From positions 36,857-100,856 of the forward strand of contig NZ_MACF01000078.1 in assembly GCF_001884045.1 (NCBI RefSeq): a stretch of DNA of 64,000 bases, given 5' to 3'. Within the stretch, counting starts at the first letter, position 1. Every line of letters starts with the position of its first letter. Position numbers and translations under genes: made by a program. The stretch comes from Bacillus mobilis. GTDB taxonomy: Bacteria; Bacillota; Bacilli; Bacillales; Bacillaceae_G. Positions 33,749-43,806 of the stretch are shown here, one piece after another. Below the pieces are notes generated by a model. That model saw nothing but the letters and a program-made list of their open reading frames with translations, was not told the origin of the DNA and searched no databases.

Positions 33749-34099
33749 ATGAGAAAGGTTACCGTTCCTGTTGATATGACTTCGGAACAAAAAACGCTGT
33801 TAGGTGTGCTGAGCAAACGCCAATTGATTTATCTTTTAGGTGGAGGAGCATCCCTTTATTTATATGTACCATTCTTATGGCGGCTATTTGCACCTTTTAA
33901 TGCGGCAGTAGCATTTTTTATTTGCTTAATTTTAGCAATACCAACAGTAGTAGTTGTAATAACGTTTGCTTTTATTTATAAAGAAAAACAACACATGTAT
34001 TTAGACAAATTTTTACTTATCAAAATGCGTAGCCGTTCTGAAAAAGGCAAGTGGAGAAAAGGGTATGAGCCAATTACATGGGTAAAGGAGAATTTATAG
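33749..34099 (+). CDS. PrgI-family conjugation membrane protein
   Basis: 116 aa; ATG after GGGAGGAAACAAA. N-terminal beta stretch (MRKVTVPVDMTSEQKTLLGVLSKRQLIYLL), then two membrane helices (GGGASLYLYVPFLW; AVAFFICLILAIPTVVVVITFAF), then a basic tail. This is the PrgI layout found in Gram-positive type IV secretion, equivalent to VirB3. It is placed directly upstream of the VirB4 region, as usual, and the stop adjoins the next ATG. Confidence 0.85.
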   Translation: MRKVTVPVDMTSEQKTLLGVLSKRQLIYLLGGGASLYLYVPFLWRLFAPFNAAVAFFICLILAIPTVVVVITFAFIYKEKQHMYLDKFLLIKMRSRSEKGKWRKGYEPITWVKENL

Positions 34100-35014
34100 A
34101 TGTTAGAAATGATATATTTTGCACTGGTAGCCATTGTAGGGTTTTTCTTTTATCGGAAAATGAATGGAAAACCGCTATTTAGTTTTAAGAAAAAGGGCAA
34201 AAGTCAGAACGGGGTAGAGAAACGTACTGCTGAAAAAAATGGAAAGAAAAATAAAAAGAATACGCCTGCTACAGAGGAAATTGATGAGGATAATGTGGAT
34301 TTCTTTAGTGCTTTTGTAGAAGACATTAAGGAAGTTGAAAATCATATGATTCGTTATCATGATGATACGTTTGTCCTAATCGCTGAGGCACACCCAGTAA
34401 ACTATTACCTGCTTTCTAATGCGGAACAAGAAGCGATTGATATCAAAATTGAATCCTGGTTAACCACATTAGAGTTTAATACGAAGGTATATATCCAAAG
34501 TAAGTTTGTAGATTTAACAGATCCTGTACGAAAAATGACAGAAACAATGAAAGGTGCGAAGGACCTTACACCAGAGACAGTACTTTATGGGCAAGAAGTT
34601 ATCGACAACTTAGAGTACTGGCAACGTTCGCAGCCTCGATATGAGCAAAAGCGATATTTAATTTATCCATACAAAGTGGATATTAGTACGATTACAGCTG
34701 ATACAGAGGATGAATTGGAAGAAAAGATTGTAGATAAAGCGTTTAACGAATTATATCGTCGTTATAATGCTTCCCGAAATCTACTATCGAAAGCAAAAAT
34801 TAGTGTAGAAATGTTAACGAAAGATAAATTAATAGAACTCTTATACGTAGCGTTTAACCGTCGTAAAGCGGTGAAAGCACGTTTCCAAGATTTAATTGAA
34901 AATGAGAACTTCTCTCTGTATTCAACAGGTGACACAAATGAGAGAAAACTAGAGTTAATGAAGAAAGTTCTAGCGGAAGAAAAAGCTGAAAAATCAAATA
35001 ACGGGGTGGCATAA
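34100..35014 (+). CDS. Single-pass conjugation protein before VirB4
   Basis: 304 aa; ATG directly after the prgI stop. One N-terminal membrane helix (MIYFALVAIVGFFFY), then a Lys-rich linker (residues 20-60), then a soluble alpha/beta domain with FVLIAEAHPVNYYLLSNAEQEAI. That block resembles the N-terminal domain of VirB4-like proteins (the part that contacts the membrane complex), so the ancestral VirB4 N-terminus may be a separate protein here. It ends 2 bp before virB4. I know no agreed name. Confidence 0.6.
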   Translation: MLEMIYFALVAIVGFFFYRKMNGKPLFSFKKKGKSQNGVEKRTAEKNGKKNKKNTPATEEIDEDNVDFFSAFVEDIKEVENHMIRYHDDTFVLIAEAHPVNYYLLSNAEQEAIDIKIESWLTTLEFNTKVYIQSKFVDLTDPVRKMTETMKGAKDLTPETVLYGQEVIDNLEYWQRSQPRYEQKRYLIYPYKVDISTITADTEDELEEKIVDKAFNELYRRYNASRNLLSKAKISVEMLTKDKLIELLYVAFNRRKAVKARFQDLIENENFSLYSTGDTNERKLELMKKVLAEEKAEKSNNGVA

Positions 35015-35016
35015 GT

Positions 35017-35971
35017 ATGAAATTGTTTGGAAAGAAGAAAAAAGAAAAAAAGAAGTTAGAAGCTGAAAAGAATGACGAATTGGAACTAGAGGAGGAAGGG
35101 TACGAACAAGAAGAAGTTCCGCCTCAAATAGACAATCAAACAACTGTGTTTGATGTCATTGCCCCAGAAGGAATGAAAATTGATTCAGAAGACTATGGGG
35201 TAATTAAGCAGTCTTTGGGAAGTAATACTTTCTTCCGTCCATTTTATATTCCACGTGATGGATACCCTCGTATGATGCAGACCAATTGGCTGAACATGTT
35301 AACTTCAGCTGGAGAGGTTGATGTCATGATTGATATTCATAAAGAGCCAAAAGCAAAAGCGATGCGATCGTTAGATATGCAGCTGACAATGTTACGTTCG
35401 AACCTTTCTTTCCAACGTACACGCGGAAATATTGACCAGGAAAAAGACTTAGATGCAAAAATTCAGGATACAAACAATCTAATGGATGAAATTCAATTTA
35501 ATGAAAATGACTCCTATATGGTAAGTACGATGGCGGTTGCGTATGCTGATTCAAAGAAAGAATTAGATGTTTTATGTGAGTATATTGAAGATGAAATGCA
35601 AGCATCTCACTTTAAGATAGCGAGCACTTGGAATCGTGTGAAGAGTGGCTTAAAAGCGGTTATGCCATTAGGTGCACCAAATACTCTGCAAGATACATAC
35701 CGAAATATCGATAGACGTGCTCTATGTACATTTGCCCCCTTTGTATCAGGATCCGGAAGATTTAACGGTGGTATACCAATAGGAAAAAACAAAATAACTG
35801 GACAAGTAGAATTTTTAAATTCATTTGGTAACGCAGATTATCGTCCACCAAACTATAACATTGGTGTGACAGGGATTTCAGGTTCCGGTAAAAGTTTACT
35901 TTTAAAAATGAAGCTAGCTCGTGAAACATCACTTGCAGATACACATGCGATGATCATAGATCCAGAGGGTG
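35017..35971 (+). CDS. virB4: VirB4-type ATPase, 5' exon (interrupted by group II intron)
   Basis: Start ATG after GGGGTGGCATAAGT; residues 1-319 before the intron. Contains a low-complexity charged start, DVIAPEGMKIDSEDYGVIKQSLGSNTFFRPFYIPRDGYPRMMQTNWL (VirB4/TraE type), and Walker A GISGSGKS at about 286-293. The exon stops inside Walker B, after MIIDPEG plus one base. Without splicing the frame reads GATRS and stops at 35988. Joined to 38651-39795 it gives 699 aa with IIDPEGEFVKITKRLGG across the junction, a normal VirB4 sequence. VirB4 powers pilus assembly and substrate transfer in conjugation. Confidence 0.88.
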
Positions 35972-36703
35972 GTGCGACACGTTCCTAAGTGAAAAGCTTA
36001 GGCATTGTCGAACTTACAGTTCAACAGTGAACTGTCATTCCAAGAAGTCAAATGATAGGGTAACGCCTTGAAGGGCTTCCTTTAATACTCCGACATGCAG
36101 TGAAGTTAGCAAGAACTGAACTGTATGAAGCTCGGTGAAGTCGGTTGAGAGTTACCGTAATCCTATAGGATACGAAAGTCACTCAGAGGTGGGTGGTGTA
36201 ACCTATAAACCGGAAGTCTATAAATTACCTATGGTTAGTATGCACTATGAACCAATAGAGTATGGTATGTGCGGACGAATCTCTGATGGTACGGGTCTAT
36301 ATCGGAAGTAAGTCGAAAGGCTTACTGACACAATTAGTGTCGCTACTGTGGATGAGTAAAACTCGCCTTTATGAAAGTCCATATATTGTTACAGGCAATA
36401 TCAAGGTAGCAGGCTCATAGGAGAAACCTAACGGTATATGCACAGATAGGAATGACGGAACGTGGTAAGCTGTCAACACTGAGGGCTTGCTTCCGATGAA
36501 GTGGTTCTAGGGAAAACAATTGTAAATTGTATAACCTAGGTTTATGACAGTGAAAGTGGTGGCACAGTACCTATGAAACGTGTAATGAACGTGGAGGGAT
36601 AGCCACTAGTCGATTGAAAACTGACTGTTACTTATGGTTGACATGGTTTCGAGTAAGACTAAAGAGATGTAAACCTCCAGTAAATAAGGGGAGGTTACAG
36701 CCC

Positions 36704-38536
36704 ATGTTAAAGAAAACTAAACTAAGGCACAGTGAATATTACGACATGCAAAGAAAGTATGATGAGTTATATTCTAATAGCCTTAATGGTAACAATTTCT
36801 ATAAATTAATTGATATTATCGGTTCGGAAGAAAATATTAGATTAGCATACCGCAACATCAAAACTAATAAGGGGAGTAACACGGCTGGAGTTGACAATTT
36901 AACCATTAAAGATATTTGGCACCTAAACGATACAAAGATTATTCATGAAGTTAGGAAACGATTAAATAACTATCAACCACAAGCAGTTAAAAGAGTCCTT
37001 ATCCCAAAAGAGGGCAGTGATAAGAAGCGACCCCTGGGGATTCCAACAATTTGGGACAGATTAGTACAACAATCTATCCTCCAAGTATTGGAACCTATTT
37101 GTGAAGCTAAGTTTCATAACCATAGTTATGGATTTAGACCGAACAGAAGTACACACCATGCACTAAGTAGAGTTGTAAGTCTTATTAACATAGGTCACCA
37201 ACACTACTGTGTTGATATTGACATTAAGGGGTTCTTTGATAATGTATGCCACAAAAAGCTATTAAGGCAAATGTGGACTCTGGGAATAAGAGACAAATCA
37301 CTTCTATGTGTTATTTCAAAAATCCTTAAATCTGAGATAGAAGGAGAGGGTATTCCCAATAAGGGTACTCCGCAAGGAGGAATTATTTCTCCTTTACTTT
37401 CCAACATTGTTCTAAATGAACTTGATTGGTGGATAAGTAGCCAATGGGAAACCTACAAACCTCACAGAATCTCTACTCGGCATTTAGGGTTTCGACAATA
37501 TGCTAGGAAGTACACGAATCTAAAATGTGGTTATGTAGTGAGATACGCGGATGACTTCAAAATAATGTGTCGGACTTATGATGAAGCACAACGCTTTTAT
37601 CATGCGACAGTTGATTTTCTCAAATCCCGCTTGGGATTAGAAATTAACCCCAAAAAGTCCAAAGTGGTTAATCTCAAGAAAAACTCGTCAGTTTTCCTTG
37701 GATTCAAAATCAAAGTGGTTAAACAAGGTAAAGCTAAATTTGGATATATTGCAAAAACCAGTATGTCCGACAAAGCTATTACAAAAGCTAAAAGACAACT
37801 AAAAGAACGAATCAAAGGAATTCAAAAGGAGCCCACTTCAGAGAAAGTTACTCAATTTAATTCAACCCTTCTTGGTATACAAAATTACTTTAAATATGCG
37901 GTTACAATTTACATGGATTTAACGGAGGTAAATTACTCTCTGCGAAGAGTCATAAGAACCAGACTTAGAAACAATATGAAGCACATGAAGTTCTGTGAAA
38001 CATCTGTGAATTTTAAAAGGAAGACCAAAGGAATACAACCTAACACTAAGATTTACGTTGTACAGAACACTCCACTCTTACCAGTTACAGGAATACATCA
38101 TAAAAACCCGTGGAATTTTTCGCAGGTTATCTGTAACTATACGGAAACGGGGCGTAATAAAGTACATAGTAATCTTAAGGCAATACCTAAGGATGTTCTC
38201 AACCAAGTTATGAGGACTTATTCGAAGAATAAAAGTATTGAGTACAACGATAATAGGATATCAAAATACGTTGCTCAATATGGTAAGTGTTATGTAACTG
38301 GTGAGGAAATTGGTATTGAACGTGTTCATTGTCATCACATTGTTCCCATTAAACAAGGTGGGGATGACAAGTACAACAACTTGGTAATTGTAGATTGGTT
38401 TATACACAAACTGATTCACATGACGAATCTTAATAAGATTACACATTACCTTCGGTCTTTTAAACTTAACAAGAAACAAATGGATAAACTGAATGTGCTA
38501 AGAACTAAAGCTGGAAATGAACCGATAGTAACATAA
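36704..38536 (+). CDS. ltrA: Group II intron reverse transcriptase/maturase with HNH
   Basis: 610 aa from ATG 36704 (GGGGAGG at 36689); the frame upstream belongs to the ribozyme. The RT core has GIPTIWDRLVQQSILQVLEPI, FRPNRSTHHAL, GTPQGGIISPLLSNIVLNELD and catalytic YADD at residues 281-284. The maturase X domain follows, then a C-terminal HNH endonuclease (CYVTGEEI...VHCHHIVPIKQGGDDKYNNL) at about residues 520-575. All parts look intact, so retrohoming competence is expected. It should also act as maturase for splicing of the virB4 transcript. Confidence 0.93.
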   Translation: MLKKTKLRHSEYYDMQRKYDELYSNSLNGNNFYKLIDIIGSEENIRLAYRNIKTNKGSNTAGVDNLTIKDIWHLNDTKIIHEVRKRLNNYQPQAVKRVLIPKEGSDKKRPLGIPTIWDRLVQQSILQVLEPICEAKFHNHSYGFRPNRSTHHALSRVVSLINIGHQHYCVDIDIKGFFDNVCHKKLLRQMWTLGIRDKSLLCVISKILKSEIEGEGIPNKGTPQGGIISPLLSNIVLNELDWWISSQWETYKPHRISTRHLGFRQYARKYTNLKCGYVVRYADDFKIMCRTYDEAQRFYHATVDFLKSRLGLEINPKKSKVVNLKKNSSVFLGFKIKVVKQGKAKFGYIAKTSMSDKAITKAKRQLKERIKGIQKEPTSEKVTQFNSTLLGIQNYFKYAVTIYMDLTEVNYSLRRVIRTRLRNNMKHMKFCETSVNFKRKTKGIQPNTKIYVVQNTPLLPVTGIHHKNPWNFSQVICNYTETGRNKVHSNLKAIPKDVLNQVMRTYSKNKSIEYNDNRISKYVAQYGKCYVTGEEIGIERVHCHHIVPIKQGGDDKYNNLVIVDWFIHKLIHMTNLNKITHYLRSFKLNKKQMDKLNVLRTKAGNEPIVT

Positions 38537-38565
38537 TTTGATTTTAAAGTCAGTTGGAAACGATG

Positions 38566-38650
38566 GAACGCCGTATGCTAGGAAACTAGCACGTACGGTG
38601 TGAGGTGGGGGAAAAGGTGGAGATTACATCAAAGCCTTACCTATCATCAT
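38566..38650 (+). ncRNA. Group II intron domains V and VI
   Basis: ACGCCGTATGCTAG / CTAGCACGTACGGTGT, closed by a GAAA tetraloop at 38582-38585, is a typical 34-nt-class domain V with the CGC catalytic triad. Domain VI follows (GGTGGGGGAAAAGG ... CCTTACC) with a candidate branch adenosine near the 3' side, 8 nt before the splice site region. Confidence 0.8.
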
Positions 38651-39795
38651 AATTCGTAAAAATCACCAAACGATTAGGTGGTATTAACTTAAATATTTCA
38701 CCAGAAAGTAATATCATTATTAATCCTTGTGCAATTGCAGTAACAGAACTTCAGATTACGGATAAAGATGAAGAGCTAGAAGCGCTTGAACAATATGACA
38801 AGAAAGAACTCGTTGAGCGTGATGGCGTTAAGTATGTAAGATTTGTACCTATTTTAGAGAAAATCAATGAAATACTAGGCTTCTTTGACATTATTATTCG
38901 CGGACAAGATTTTGATCAACCAGGATTAAATGTATTCCAGCGCACAATGTTAGAAGATGCGATTCGTGAAGTATTCAGTAAACATGGTATCACTTCTCAC
39001 CCTTCATCTTTATATACGGATGAAGTGAAGAAGGTAGACGGACAATTAATTCAGTCTCAAGTGAGAAAGCCAGAGCCAGAGTTAAAAGAAATTTATGATG
39101 TGATAGTGGAAAACCATGGAGACGATGTGAAAGCAGAAGAGTTAATTGCTGCGATTCGTCCGTTCTTACGTGATGGTTCAAAACCATTATTTGATGGACA
39201 AAGTAATTTTGGACGCGGTGTAGAAACACAGTTAAATGAATCACGTGTTGTTAATTTTAATATTAGTCATTTAGAAGAGGGATTCTTAAAGCCAATCGCC
39301 TTCCACGTTATCCTGAACTATATTTGGGAGCATTGGATTAAGAGTCCAGAACACGCTATCAAACGAAAAGTGTTATATGTGGATGAGATGTGGCAGTTTA
39401 TCGACTATGAACAAACGGTTAACTTCTTAGAAAAAGTAGCACGTCGTTCACGTAAAAGAAATGCCGGTATGTGTTGGGCAAGTCAGGACTTTGTTCGTAT
39501 TTTAGAAAATGTGAAAGCACGTGGTATCTTGCAATCTACTTTCTCTTATTTCTTCTTAGAACAAAATAAGATTGATAAGAAAAAAATCCAAGAGAACTTT
39601 AACTTAACTGCTGGAGAGCTTGACATTATTCTCAACAATCCAGGGAAAGGTGAAGGGATTTTCCGCATAGGAGATAGTTCGGTTTGGATTCAAACAGATC
39701 CATCAGATAAAGAAATGATGTTCATTGAATCAAATGAAGCGGTACTACAAGAGCTTTTAAATAACATGAAGAAAGTACAAGGGTATGCAGGATAA
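38651..39795 (+). CDS. virB4: VirB4-type ATPase, 3' exon
   Basis: Second exon, 381 residues, in frame with exon 1 after removal of the intron. Starts with the completion of Walker B (E-F-V-K-I-T-K-R-L-G-G-I-N-L-N) and SPESNIIINPCAIAVTEL, then has the RFIDYEQ-like block LYVDEMWQFIDYEQTVNFLEKVARRSRKRNAGMCWASQD (second DE-containing ATPase motif). It ends with IQTDPSDKEMMFIESN. The unspliced ATG at 38947 could make only a fragment. Followed by the VirB6-like gene after 30 bp with its own SD (AAGGAAGGTGAAATT). Confidence 0.88.
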
Positions 39796-39825
39796 TAGCG
39801 TACCTTTGAAAAGGAAGGTGAAATT

Positions 39826-42800
39826 ATGCTTGATAAGATAATAGGATGGGTTGGCGGCTTAATTGTTTCTATGGTCAAGACCTTTCTTTCTCCAATCTAT
39901 AAATTAATTGATTCTATCCCCGATTTAATTTTTGGTGGGGATAGTGCAAAATTAAATTTTTTATTTAAAGACGATACAGCTGGGAGTGTATTAAATACGG
40001 GATTACCAGTCATGTTTAAATTTGCAGCCTTTTTAGTCTTAGTCAGTGCTGTAATTGCTGGAGCAAAGTATTCAGCTGCTGCCATTAATCCAACAAATCG
40101 AACATATATCATTGAATATGCGAAGGATTTAATGATCGTTTCTATTTGTATATGGCATTTAGATTTCTTCTATAACATTGTATTTGATATTAATACTTGG
40201 GTAGCATCGGAGTTTAAAAGAGCAATAGGAGAACAATCGCTAGATGTTTTTAAACCAGGTCAGACAATTGCCGAATTGTCTATGGATAAAAATAAGGATG
40301 ATTATTTATTTCAAATTTTTGCGATGTTGATTGAAGTAGGATTATCACTTTGGGCAAACTTCTTCTATTTAATGCGGGCGGTATCTCTTTATATTTTGAT
40401 GTTAATGGGACCGGTTATGGTCGGTATGTGGCTATTTCCGCAAAAGAAACAACAAACTCTATATTGGATGCGTGAATTTGTTGGTACAGTACTCATACAA
40501 GGTATCCATGCGATTACTATATGGTTGATTTTTGTACTAGTAGGCAAATCAGATAATACCATTATTAAATTAATCTTATTTGCTATGTTTATTCCTATAG
40601 GTGAAATTGTAAAAGGATTCATTGGTTTAAGTACAAATACGGTGGGAGCAGTAAATAGAGCAGGTACAATGCTTGGAATGGGTGCCTTAGCAAGTATGGC
40701 GGGCATCATTAAAGGAATACGTGATGACCATCGTAGTAATAAAGAGAAGACAAAAGCTAGAAAAGAAGGCGAGGAAGATAAAAAAGAAGATGCTGATAAT
40801 CCTAAAAATGCGTTAGGAGCCAATTTAGGAACAGATATAGGTACAACATCTCGTGCAGCTCGTATGTTAAAAGCAGGTCAAATTGGAAGCATGGTTGGAA
40901 AAGCAACGGGTGGACTCGCAGGATTAGCAATGGGCGCAGGACTTGGACCAGAAGGAATGGCAGTAGGAACATTTGCTGGAAGTAAAGCAGGTGGTGTTCC
41001 TGGTGCAGTAGCTGGAAGAACATTAGCAGCTGGAGTTGAAGGAGTTACTAGTGCTGGGAAGCATATTGGTTCCAGTGTGAAGAAAGGTCTAGATACGTAT
41101 AAAGGGTTAAATGGAGAACAATATCCAGAGTTAACAGATGAAGATATTGCACAAGACTTAGCTACGAAAGATTTTGAAAATTGGAAAGCGGATAATCCTG
41201 ATTCTGCAGTTGCGAGTCGTTTAAAACAAGCATTCCCTGGTGCATCCGATGCAGAGATTGCAAAAAAAGTAGCAAAAACAAATAGTGATCAAATGTCTCA
41301 TTTCAAAAATCAGCGAAAACAAGATTTACAAAATATGAAGAAAAATGCTACACCATATGGAAACGCTAGAGATTTAGTTAACGCTGCAACTAACGCATTC
41401 CAAAAAGGATATGAGGCAGACCATAAAGATGCGTTTATGAGTCAATTACCAGAAAACATGTCAGCGGAAGAGAAAGAGAAAAAATGGAATGACCATTTAA
41501 ACTCAAAAGTTCAAGGATTTAGAAATCATGCAGAACAAGCGGCAACAAAGGCTGGAGCAATGCCAGTTGATGCGAAAGATAAGCAAGGCAACAACCTGTT
41601 TGATAAGTCCTATGTAAATAAAGATGCCTTTGCTTCTCAACTTGCACTTGGAAAAGTTGGGAAAGCAGTTGAAGGAGTAAAAGGAGAAACACTAGAGAGT
41701 GGCCATCAAAATATGGGACAAGTAGACTCACTTGTGGGTGCGTCCACTGCTGCATTTAAAAAGGCATATACAGCAGATCATAAGGCAGGATTCATGAAGC
41801 AATTCCCTGCAGATGTACCACAACAAGAAAAAGAGGCTGCATGGAACAAACACTTGAGTCAAAAAGTGCAAGGATTTAAAAATCATGCGCAGAAAGCTGC
41901 CGAACAAGCAGGGATTGTGCAACAAAAAGATGGGACTAGCTATGCCAATAAGGAAGCTTTTGCTTCTCAGCTATCGCAACAATTGCAAAACAATCCAAAT
42001 ATAAATGCAATGGGTGTATCTAGTGTATCTGGCATTCAAAAAGCGGTAAATGGTGTAAAAACACATAGTTTAGCAAATGGATATGGAAATCAGAAACAAA
42101 AAGGTGTAAGTAATGTCGGGAATTTAGTACAAGCATCTACAGAGTCATTTAAACAAGGATATGCAGCAGAGAACAAAGCAAACTTTATGAAAAACTTGTC
42201 TCCAACTATGTCTCAAACGCAAAAAGTAGAAGCTTGGCAATCTCATTTAAATGATAAAGGTAATGAATTTAAAGCAGTCGCTCAGCAAGCGGCGGTACAA
42301 GCGGGGGCGATGCCAATACAGGCAAAAGATACGAGTGGTAAGAGTCTACATAATCAATCGTATATTAATAAAGGTGCCTTTGCTTCGCAATTAACGAAAG
42401 GTTTACAAAGTCATGCTAGTCTTGGAACAGTGAGTCAACAAGTAGGTTCTGGAATTACTAGTGCGATTCAAGGGGTTCGTTCACACGGTGTTGCGACAGG
42501 TGGCGCAATCAATAAAGCTGTATTTGCAGCTACACAAACGCAAGCGAGTATGGCACGTGCAGGGAATCTGTCTGTTTCTGAAATTGAGCGCTCGTATGCG
42601 GATGCATCAGCTAGTGTAGCAAATATTTCGCAAAGTGCTGGGAAAATGACGATTCCAACTTCTGCAGTGGGACGTATGACACAGCAAAGTAAGATGGTTG
42701 GTGTAAGTATGATGGAAGGTGCCAAACATCTCGTGCATACAAAAGGAATGGAAAATGTATCACAAGCATACTTTAATGCGTCTAGTGCTGTTCAGCAGGC

Positions 42801-43806
42801 TGGTGGAAATGCAGTACAAAGAGTGATGAGTGGAACTGCAGCTGCCGTTCATACTTCGTTAGGAGGTAACGCAGCAGAACGCCATTACAATGTGACAAAA
42901 GGATTAAGCTATGCAGCAGGTGTAATTGGTGGTGTAGGTGCTTATCAAGCAACTGCACGTACGGTAAGCAAACATAATCCTTATAACAAAGCTGTCCAAG
43001 CAGAGGCAACAGAAATTCAAGAGATTCTGAAAATGGTACCAACAACAACGGATGCTACTGGAAGACAATCAGTTGCTCAAGGTGCAGTACGTCTTGTTAC
43101 GACAAATAATAAATCATGGATTGAAGCGAAAGATTCCAGTGGAATGACACAAGTTGTATCTCGTTATGGTAGTGGAGATAGTAGTATTCGTTCGGGACAA
43201 GTGGTATATCAAGATTTAAATATTTCAGACGGTCAATTAACACAGCATCGTAATGGTATGAAAGCTATGCCAGCGTATATTCAAGATTCTAGTGGCGGGA
43301 AAATTAGTATCAATCGTTCTATCAATATTAATCCAAATCAATTAGTAGGAAATCAAAATCAAAGACCTTTACAACAGAAACCAGTATTTACTGAACCGCC
43401 ACTTACAGTAAGTCATAAGGTAGACAATGGTCACTTCTATATGTCTGATTTAGACCAAGGGGGATACCAGAATGTGCAAATGGTGGTAGAAAGAGATCGT
43501 AGTTATATGGTCGCTACCACAACAGATGGCACAGTGTCACGTATTTCTCCGTTCGGAAAAGGAGATACGCGATTACAAGCAAATCAAAGGATTGAAAGGG
43601 TTTGTGAAGTGCAAGATAGCAGTATTAAACCTAGAGAAGAAATCCTAGTAACTCATACACAGGAAGAAGTTGTACGCACAGAGACACATTTGAATTTATC
43701 AGAACATGATCCACAAAACCTGATTCCATTTGCGCCAAACCCTCGCCTAGCACAGCGAAGAAGCAGAAATAATGAAAATGGAAAGTATGGAGTGACAAGT
43801 CTATGA
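39826..43806 (+). CDS. VirB6/TrbL-like conjugation membrane protein with internal repeats
   Basis: 1326 aa. Residues 1-290 hold several membrane helices (MFKFAAFLVLVSAVIAGA; IVSICIWHLDFFYNIVF; LYILMLMGPVMVGMWLF), as in the CD3337/EF1877 mobilome membrane family, the VirB6/TrbL part of the channel. After residue 300 the protein is long, hydrophilic, Ala/Gln/Gly-rich. From about residue 515 to 880 a unit of roughly 120 residues is repeated three times, each with NAF/AAF/ESF-K-x-x-Y-x-A-x-x-K, a WxxHL, and FASQL. The C-terminal part (1060-1326) is beta-rich. The start is fixed by the SD. It overlaps the next gene by 4 bp. Confidence 0.8.
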   Translation: MLDKIIGWVGGLIVSMVKTFLSPIYKLIDSIPDLIFGGDSAKLNFLFKDDTAGSVLNTGLPVMFKFAAFLVLVSAVIAGAKYSAAAINPTNRTYIIEYAKDLMIVSICIWHLDFFYNIVFDINTWVASEFKRAIGEQSLDVFKPGQTIAELSMDKNKDDYLFQIFAMLIEVGLSLWANFFYLMRAVSLYILMLMGPVMVGMWLFPQKKQQTLYWMREFVGTVLIQGIHAITIWLIFVLVGKSDNTIIKLILFAMFIPIGEIVKGFIGLSTNTVGAVNRAGTMLGMGALASMAGIIKGIRDDHRSNKEKTKARKEGEEDKKEDADNPKNALGANLGTDIGTTSRAARMLKAGQIGSMVGKATGGLAGLAMGAGLGPEGMAVGTFAGSKAGGVPGAVAGRTLAAGVEGVTSAGKHIGSSVKKGLDTYKGLNGEQYPELTDEDIAQDLATKDFENWKADNPDSAVASRLKQAFPGASDAEIAKKVAKTNSDQMSHFKNQRKQDLQNMKKNATPYGNARDLVNAATNAFQKGYEADHKDAFMSQLPENMSAEEKEKKWNDHLNSKVQGFRNHAEQAATKAGAMPVDAKDKQGNNLFDKSYVNKDAFASQLALGKVGKAVEGVKGETLESGHQNMGQVDSLVGASTAAFKKAYTADHKAGFMKQFPADVPQQEKEAAWNKHLSQKVQGFKNHAQKAAEQAGIVQQKDGTSYANKEAFASQLSQQLQNNPNINAMGVSSVSGIQKAVNGVKTHSLANGYGNQKQKGVSNVGNLVQASTESFKQGYAAENKANFMKNLSPTMSQTQKVEAWQSHLNDKGNEFKAVAQQAAVQAGAMPIQAKDTSGKSLHNQSYINKGAFASQLTKGLQSHASLGTVSQQVGSGITSAIQGVRSHGVATGGAINKAVFAATQTQASMARAGNLSVSEIERSYADASASVANISQSAGKMTIPTSAVGRMTQQSKMVGVSMMEGAKHLVHTKGMENVSQAYFNASSAVQQAGGNAVQRVMSGTAAAVHTSLGGNAAERHYNVTKGLSYAAGVIGGVGAYQATARTVSKHNPYNKAVQAEATEIQEILKMVPTTTDATGRQSVAQGAVRLVTTNNKSWIEAKDSSGMTQVVSRYGSGDSSIRSGQVVYQDLNISDGQLTQHRNGMKAMPAYIQDSSGGKISINRSININPNQLVGNQNQRPLQQKPVFTEPPLTVSHKVDNGHFYMSDLDQGGYQNVQMVVERDRSYMVATTTDGTVSRISPFGKGDTRLQANQRIERVCEVQDSSIKPREEILVTHTQEEVVRTETHLNLSEHDPQNLIPFAPNPRLAQRRSRNNENGKYGVTSL

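Larger units (their letters stand above)
35972..38650 (+). mobile_element. Group II intron in virB4 (2679 bp)
   Basis: Begins GTGCGAC, the group II 5' consensus, and ends CTATCATCAT (AY end) immediately before AATTCG. Removing it joins ...GAGGGTG to AATTCGTAAA and restores a continuous VirB4 frame, which fixes both boundaries to the base. It encodes an RT-HNH protein in the same orientation, and the typical domain V and VI lie near the 3' end. The 5' part (35972-36703) is the structured ribozyme domains I-IV start. It is apparently complete, so splicing and mobility are both plausible. Confidence 0.92.

Noticed and set aside
36614-36703. Longer start for the intron RT
   Set aside because: The upstream codons lie in the ribozyme; GGGGAGG before ATG 36704 sets the start.
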